Part shown: positions 6,227 through 8,209 of the stretch, in pieces
Layout: every line of letters begins with the position of its first letter
How positions within the stretch are numbered: position 1 is the first letter of the stretch
From: Pseudomonadota bacterium
GTDB lineage: Bacteria > Pseudomonadota > Gammaproteobacteria > Halothiobacillales > Halothiobacillaceae
DNA length: 8,209 nucleotides
Direction: 5' to 3'
Assembly (NCBI GenBank): GCA_021795795.1
Contig: JAJYPA010000356.1
Coordinates: 1-8,209 of the forward strand
Notes under the pieces: generated by a model
What the model saw: the letters and a program-made list of their open reading frames with translations, nothing else
Told to the model about the DNA's origin: nothing
Databases searched by the model: none
Program-made: the position numbers and the translations under genes

Positions 6227-7027
6227 TTAGCTACGCTGCCCCAGTCGTTCAAGACGCAGGCGCTGGCGATCATCAAACAGCCGCCTCGCGCCGAGATGCA
6301 CGGCCAGCAACGAACCGAATCCGGTTGCCGCAGTAATCAGCAGCATGATCAAAATCTGGTAACGCACCGCTTCCATCGGTGGCGCACCCGCCAGAATCTG
6401 GCCAGTCATCATCCCCGGCAGGCTGATCAGTCCGGCGGCCGCCAGCATGTTCAAGGTCGGTATCAGCCCCGCTCGCAGCGCCTCGGTGCGCAGGTCGGCC
6501 ATGGCCTGTGTGGCGGTCTGCCCCAGCAGCAGTCGGGCCTCGATTCGACTCCTGTTCGCCCAGGCGGTTTGCGTCAGGTGATTCAATGCCAGACCAATCC
6601 CCGTCATCGTATTGCCCAAAATCATGCCCAGCAGCGGTATGGCGTATTGCGGGGTGTACCACGGCTTAGGCGAGATGATGACAATCAGGGCGAGCAGCGT
6701 GATGATCGCTGCCGTCACGCCCATCGATAACAAGCCGATCAGGTACCCTCGCCAGCCCTTGATCGGCCGTTTCTGGCGCGCGCTCACCTCATAACCGGCC
6801 AGCGCCAGCATGACCAGAGCCATCAGCCCGATCCACGCCAGATGAGCAGATGCGAACAGGGCCTTGAGCACCAGCCCGACCAGTAACAGTTGGAGCGTCA
6901 TCCGTACCGTCCCGATCACGAGCGAGCGCTGAAGGCCGAGACCCATCAGGAACTGGACCACGCCCAACGCCACCACCAACAGGGCCGCCAGACCTAGATC
7001 AATTGCAGAGAGGGATTCAATATTCAT
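6227..7027 (-). CDS. fetB: FetB/YbbM-family ABC transporter permease
   Basis: This is an inner-membrane permease of the UPF0014 family, whose E. coli member FetB works with FetA as an iron exporter protecting against oxidative stress. The 266-residue protein has about seven hydrophobic segments (roughly 11-30, 36-58, 63-82, 95-119, 126-147, 188-206 and 223-246). Family signatures are visible: RMTLQLLLVG (42-51), LGMILGNTMTG (133-143), RIEARLLLGQT (161-171) and GLISLPGMMTGQILAG (199-214), followed by YQI. Its start overlaps the stop of the upstream ATPase gene by 4 nt (ATGA), and no good ribosome binding site is seen, so the two are coupled. The substrate cannot be read from sequence. Plant members of this family have been linked to aluminium tolerance, so iron is an inference from the E. 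coli homologue. Confidence 0.88.
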   Translation of the reverse strand: MNIESLSAIDLGLAALLVVALGVVQFLMGLGLQRSLVIGTVRMTLQLLLVGLVLKALFASAHLAWIGLMALVMLALAGYEVSARQKRPIKGWRGYLIGLLSMGVTAAIITLLALIVIISPKPWYTPQYAIPLLGMILGNTMTGIGLALNHLTQTAWANRSRIEARLLLGQTATQAMADLRTEALRAGLIPTLNMLAAAGLISLPGMMTGQILAGAPPMEAVRYQILIMLLITAATGFGSLLAVHLGARRLFDDRQRLRLERLGQRS

Positions 7028-7641
7028 GAGTGATGGGCCTGATGGGTTGTATCAGCGCGAATTTCCAGCGAGCGGTTGCCGAGCAGTGCGCGTTCATCGG
7101 CATCGTGGGAAACCCAGATCACTGCGGCTGGCTCTGTCTGGGCATAGGTCTTGACCAATTCGATCAATTTTTGGGCATTGCGTTGATCCAGATTGGCGGT
7201 CGGTTCGTCCAGTAACAGAACTTTGGGTTGAAGCACAAGTGCACGTACAAGTGCCAGACGTTGTCGTTCTCCGGTGGATAGGCGTTCGACAGGGGCATCA
7301 AGTAATTCCGGGGCAAGCGAAAGCAACGACAGCCAAGCCTTTGGGGGCAGTTCTGAAAAATGTTGGGCGACAACATCTGCCCACCAGCCGGATTCTGCGG
7401 GCACGTAACCGACCTGTTTACGCCAGTGTTCGGGGCGAATTTTCGTTTGTGAAATGCCCTCAAGCAGAATATCACCCGTATGTGGCGTCAGATCAGCAAG
7501 TGCTCGTAGAAACTGGCTTTTGCCGATACCGGATTGACCGTAGATCGTGAGAATTTCCCCAGCCTCCAGTTGAAGGCTGACCGGGTGATAACGCACACCG
7601 CTGCCGGGCTCGCCCGCGATATTGCGTGCTTCAAATAACAT
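7024..7641 (-). CDS. fetA: FetA/YbbL-like ABC transporter ATP-binding protein
   Basis: This is the cytoplasmic ATPase partner of the adjacent permease. The 205-residue protein contains one nucleotide-binding domain: Walker A GQSGIGKS (35-42), signature LSTGERQR (121-128), Walker B VLLLDEP (141-147), D-loop ANLD (149-152) and switch His179 in WVSHD. The Q-loop is unusual: the region after VGY reads VPAESGWW (80-87), with Ala-Glu where most ABC ATPases have a Gln. The ATG at 7641 is supported by GAGGAA (7647-7652 on this strand) with a 5-nt spacer. Its stop overlaps the permease start by 4 nt. The ATPase identity is certain. The FetA assignment rests on its coupling with a FetB-family permease, and the gene is a little shorter than E. 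coli FetA. Confidence 0.86.
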   Translation of the reverse strand: MLFEARNIAGEPGSGVRYHPVSLQLEAGEILTIYGQSGIGKSQFLRALADLTPHTGDILLEGISQTKIRPEHWRKQVGYVPAESGWWADVVAQHFSELPPKAWLSLLSLAPELLDAPVERLSTGERQRLALVRALVLQPKVLLLDEPTANLDQRNAQKLIELVKTYAQTEPAAVIWVSHDADERALLGNRSLEIRADTTHQAHHS

Positions 7642-7691
7642 GATGGTTCCTCATTTGCAGTGAGAGGGTCGTGCTTTTAATACTGTCTGTG

Positions 7692-7712
7692 TGCCTTTTA
7701 GCATTGCCTTTT
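7692..7712. repeat. Short direct repeat upstream of the fetAB-like operon
   Basis: TGCCTTTT occurs at 7692-7699 and 7705-7712, a 13-nt period separated by AGCAT. It lies in the only intergenic space that can hold the fetAB-like promoter, 51-71 nt upstream of the ATPase start. A weak -10 candidate, TATTAA on the minus strand (7677-7682), would place the repeats over the -35 region. No convincing -35 hexamer was found, so this could be an operator or activator site, or chance. Confidence 0.3.
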
Positions 7713-7716
7713 GAAT

Positions 7717-7743
7717 AAAAAAACCGCCTGTGCGGCGGTTTTT
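7717..7743 (-). terminator. Intrinsic terminator, bidirectional, serving the cytochrome gene
   Basis: ACCGCC (7723-7728) pairs with GGCGGT (7734-7739) around TGTGC, and the flanking A-run (7717-7723) and T-run (7739-7743) extend the stem to about 11 bp. Read on the minus strand the GC stem is followed by seven U, immediately downstream of the cytochrome stop. It could also stop plus-strand transcription, and it insulates the fetAB-like operon from the cytochrome gene. Confidence 0.88.
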
Positions 7744-7768
7744 AAGTCAGAGGCACCAAGATGCGTGA

Positions 7769-8209
7769 TTATTCAGTCGCAGTCGCGCTATGGTCGGCCG
7801 AAGTATTCATCACGGCGATGTAGGAAGCCAGTGCAGCGATTTCGCTATCAGTCAGGTTCTTGGCCTGAGGGATCATGGCGTAGGAGTTTGCACCCATTTG
7901 TTGCCCCTTGCGGTACAAGCCCAGCAGAGAGACTACAGAGTTGTATGGCAGGCCTGAGAGTTTCGGTGCACCGAAAAGTTTGCCACCTTCACCCGCTGCA
8001 CCATGACACACGGCACAGCTGGAGAACAGGGCGTGGCCCCAGGCAACAACTTCTGAAGAAACAATCATCTCGGTGGGTGCGGCTGCTGCTGGTGCTGCAG
8101 CCGGTGCTGCTGCGGCAGGAGCGGTTGAAGCGGAGGCCGAGTGACCGCCGAGTTCCGCAATGTACGCGCCGAGATCGGCGATGTCGGCATCAGATAAGCC
8201 AGCTGCTTG
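7769..8209 (-). CDS. Diheme c-type cytochrome, c4-like (5' part outside window)
   Basis: The minus-strand frame is open from the right edge to TAA at 7769-7771, giving the last 146 residues of a longer protein. The first visible stretch (LSDADIADLGAYIAEL) is the C-terminal helix of one cytochrome c domain. An Ala/Pro-rich linker of about two dozen residues follows. A second domain then carries the heme site CAVCH (65-69 of the visible part) and a probable axial Met in SYAMIPQAKNLTD (the Met is about residue 112). It ends with the LTDSEIAALASYIAVM helix. Two such domains are characteristic of cytochrome c4, a periplasmic electron donor to terminal oxidases. The first heme motif and the signal peptide must lie beyond the window. 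The internal ATG at 8068 is not the start. The terminator at 7717-7743 ends this gene. Confidence 0.88.
   Translation of the reverse strand, partial: QAAGLSDADIADLGAYIAELGGHSASASTAPAAAAPAAAPAAAAPTEMIVSSEVVAWGHALFSSCAVCHGAAGEGGKLFGAPKLSGLPYNSVVSLLGLYRKGQQMGANSYAMIPQAKNLTDSEIAALASYIAVMNTSADHSATATE

Noticed and set aside
6062..6730. 222-codon plus-strand frame covering the gpmI end and the fetB-like gene
   Set aside because: It overlaps the coding parts of two recognised genes in other frames, and its Gln/Arg/His-rich product looks like an antisense translation of a hydrophobic membrane protein.
7769..8068. A stand-alone 99-residue monoheme cytochrome starting at the ATG at 8068
   Set aside because: The frame continues upstream without a stop to the window edge and contains the end of another cytochrome domain, so this ATG is internal.
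1..8209. A hidden novel system, defence island or mobile element
   Set aside because: All long stretches belong to recognised conserved genes with tight spacing; no integrase, transposase, terminal inverted repeats, CRISPR repeats or compositional break was seen.

Overview
This is a dense housekeeping stretch of a bacterial chromosome, most likely from a gammaproteobacterium. The signs are the split hisI and hisE genes running straight into a tatABC operon, the E. coli-like TatC motifs, and a diheme c4-type cytochrome. The partial cytochrome and moderately high GC would fit a respiratory or chemolithotrophic lineage (for example Halothiobacillus-like sulfur oxidisers), but that is inference and the window alone cannot settle it.

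Layout. Positions 1-2529 (+) hold the distal part of a histidine operon: the 3' end of hisH, then hisA, hisF, hisI and hisE. Spacing is tight: 36 nt, 38 nt, a 4-nt overlap, then a 14-nt overlap. Positions 2554-4605 (+) hold tatA, tatB and tatC, beginning 24 nt after hisE and probably partly co-transcribed with it. After a 65-nt gap with a terminator-like hairpin comes gpmI (4671-6212, +). On the opposite strand, converging on gpmI with 14 nt between stop codons, is a two-gene ABC transporter of the FetA/FetB (YbbL/YbbM) family: ATPase at 7024-7641 and permease at 6227-7027. A strong intrinsic terminator (7717-7743) separates it from the 3' part of a diheme cytochrome c gene (7769 to beyond 8209, minus strand).

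How the genes work together. HisH and HisF form imidazole glycerol phosphate synthase. HisE, HisI and HisA supply its substrate by processing PR-ATP through PR-AMP and ProFAR to PRFAR. TatA, TatB and TatC form the twin-arginine translocase that exports folded, often cofactor-bearing proteins. GpmI interconverts 3- and 2-phosphoglycerate. The FetAB-like pair is predicted to be a metal (iron) exporter. The cytochrome is a periplasmic electron carrier.

No unexplained gene-free stretch over 300 bases exists, and I found no mobile element, CRISPR array, tRNA or rRNA. I see no evidence of a novel multi-gene system. The more interesting signals are small: a chain of two five-codon mini-ORFs leading into hisF, a hairpin between tatA and tatB, a long acidic TatC tail, a Q-loop variant in the FetA-like ATPase, and a direct repeat upstream of the fetAB-like operon.
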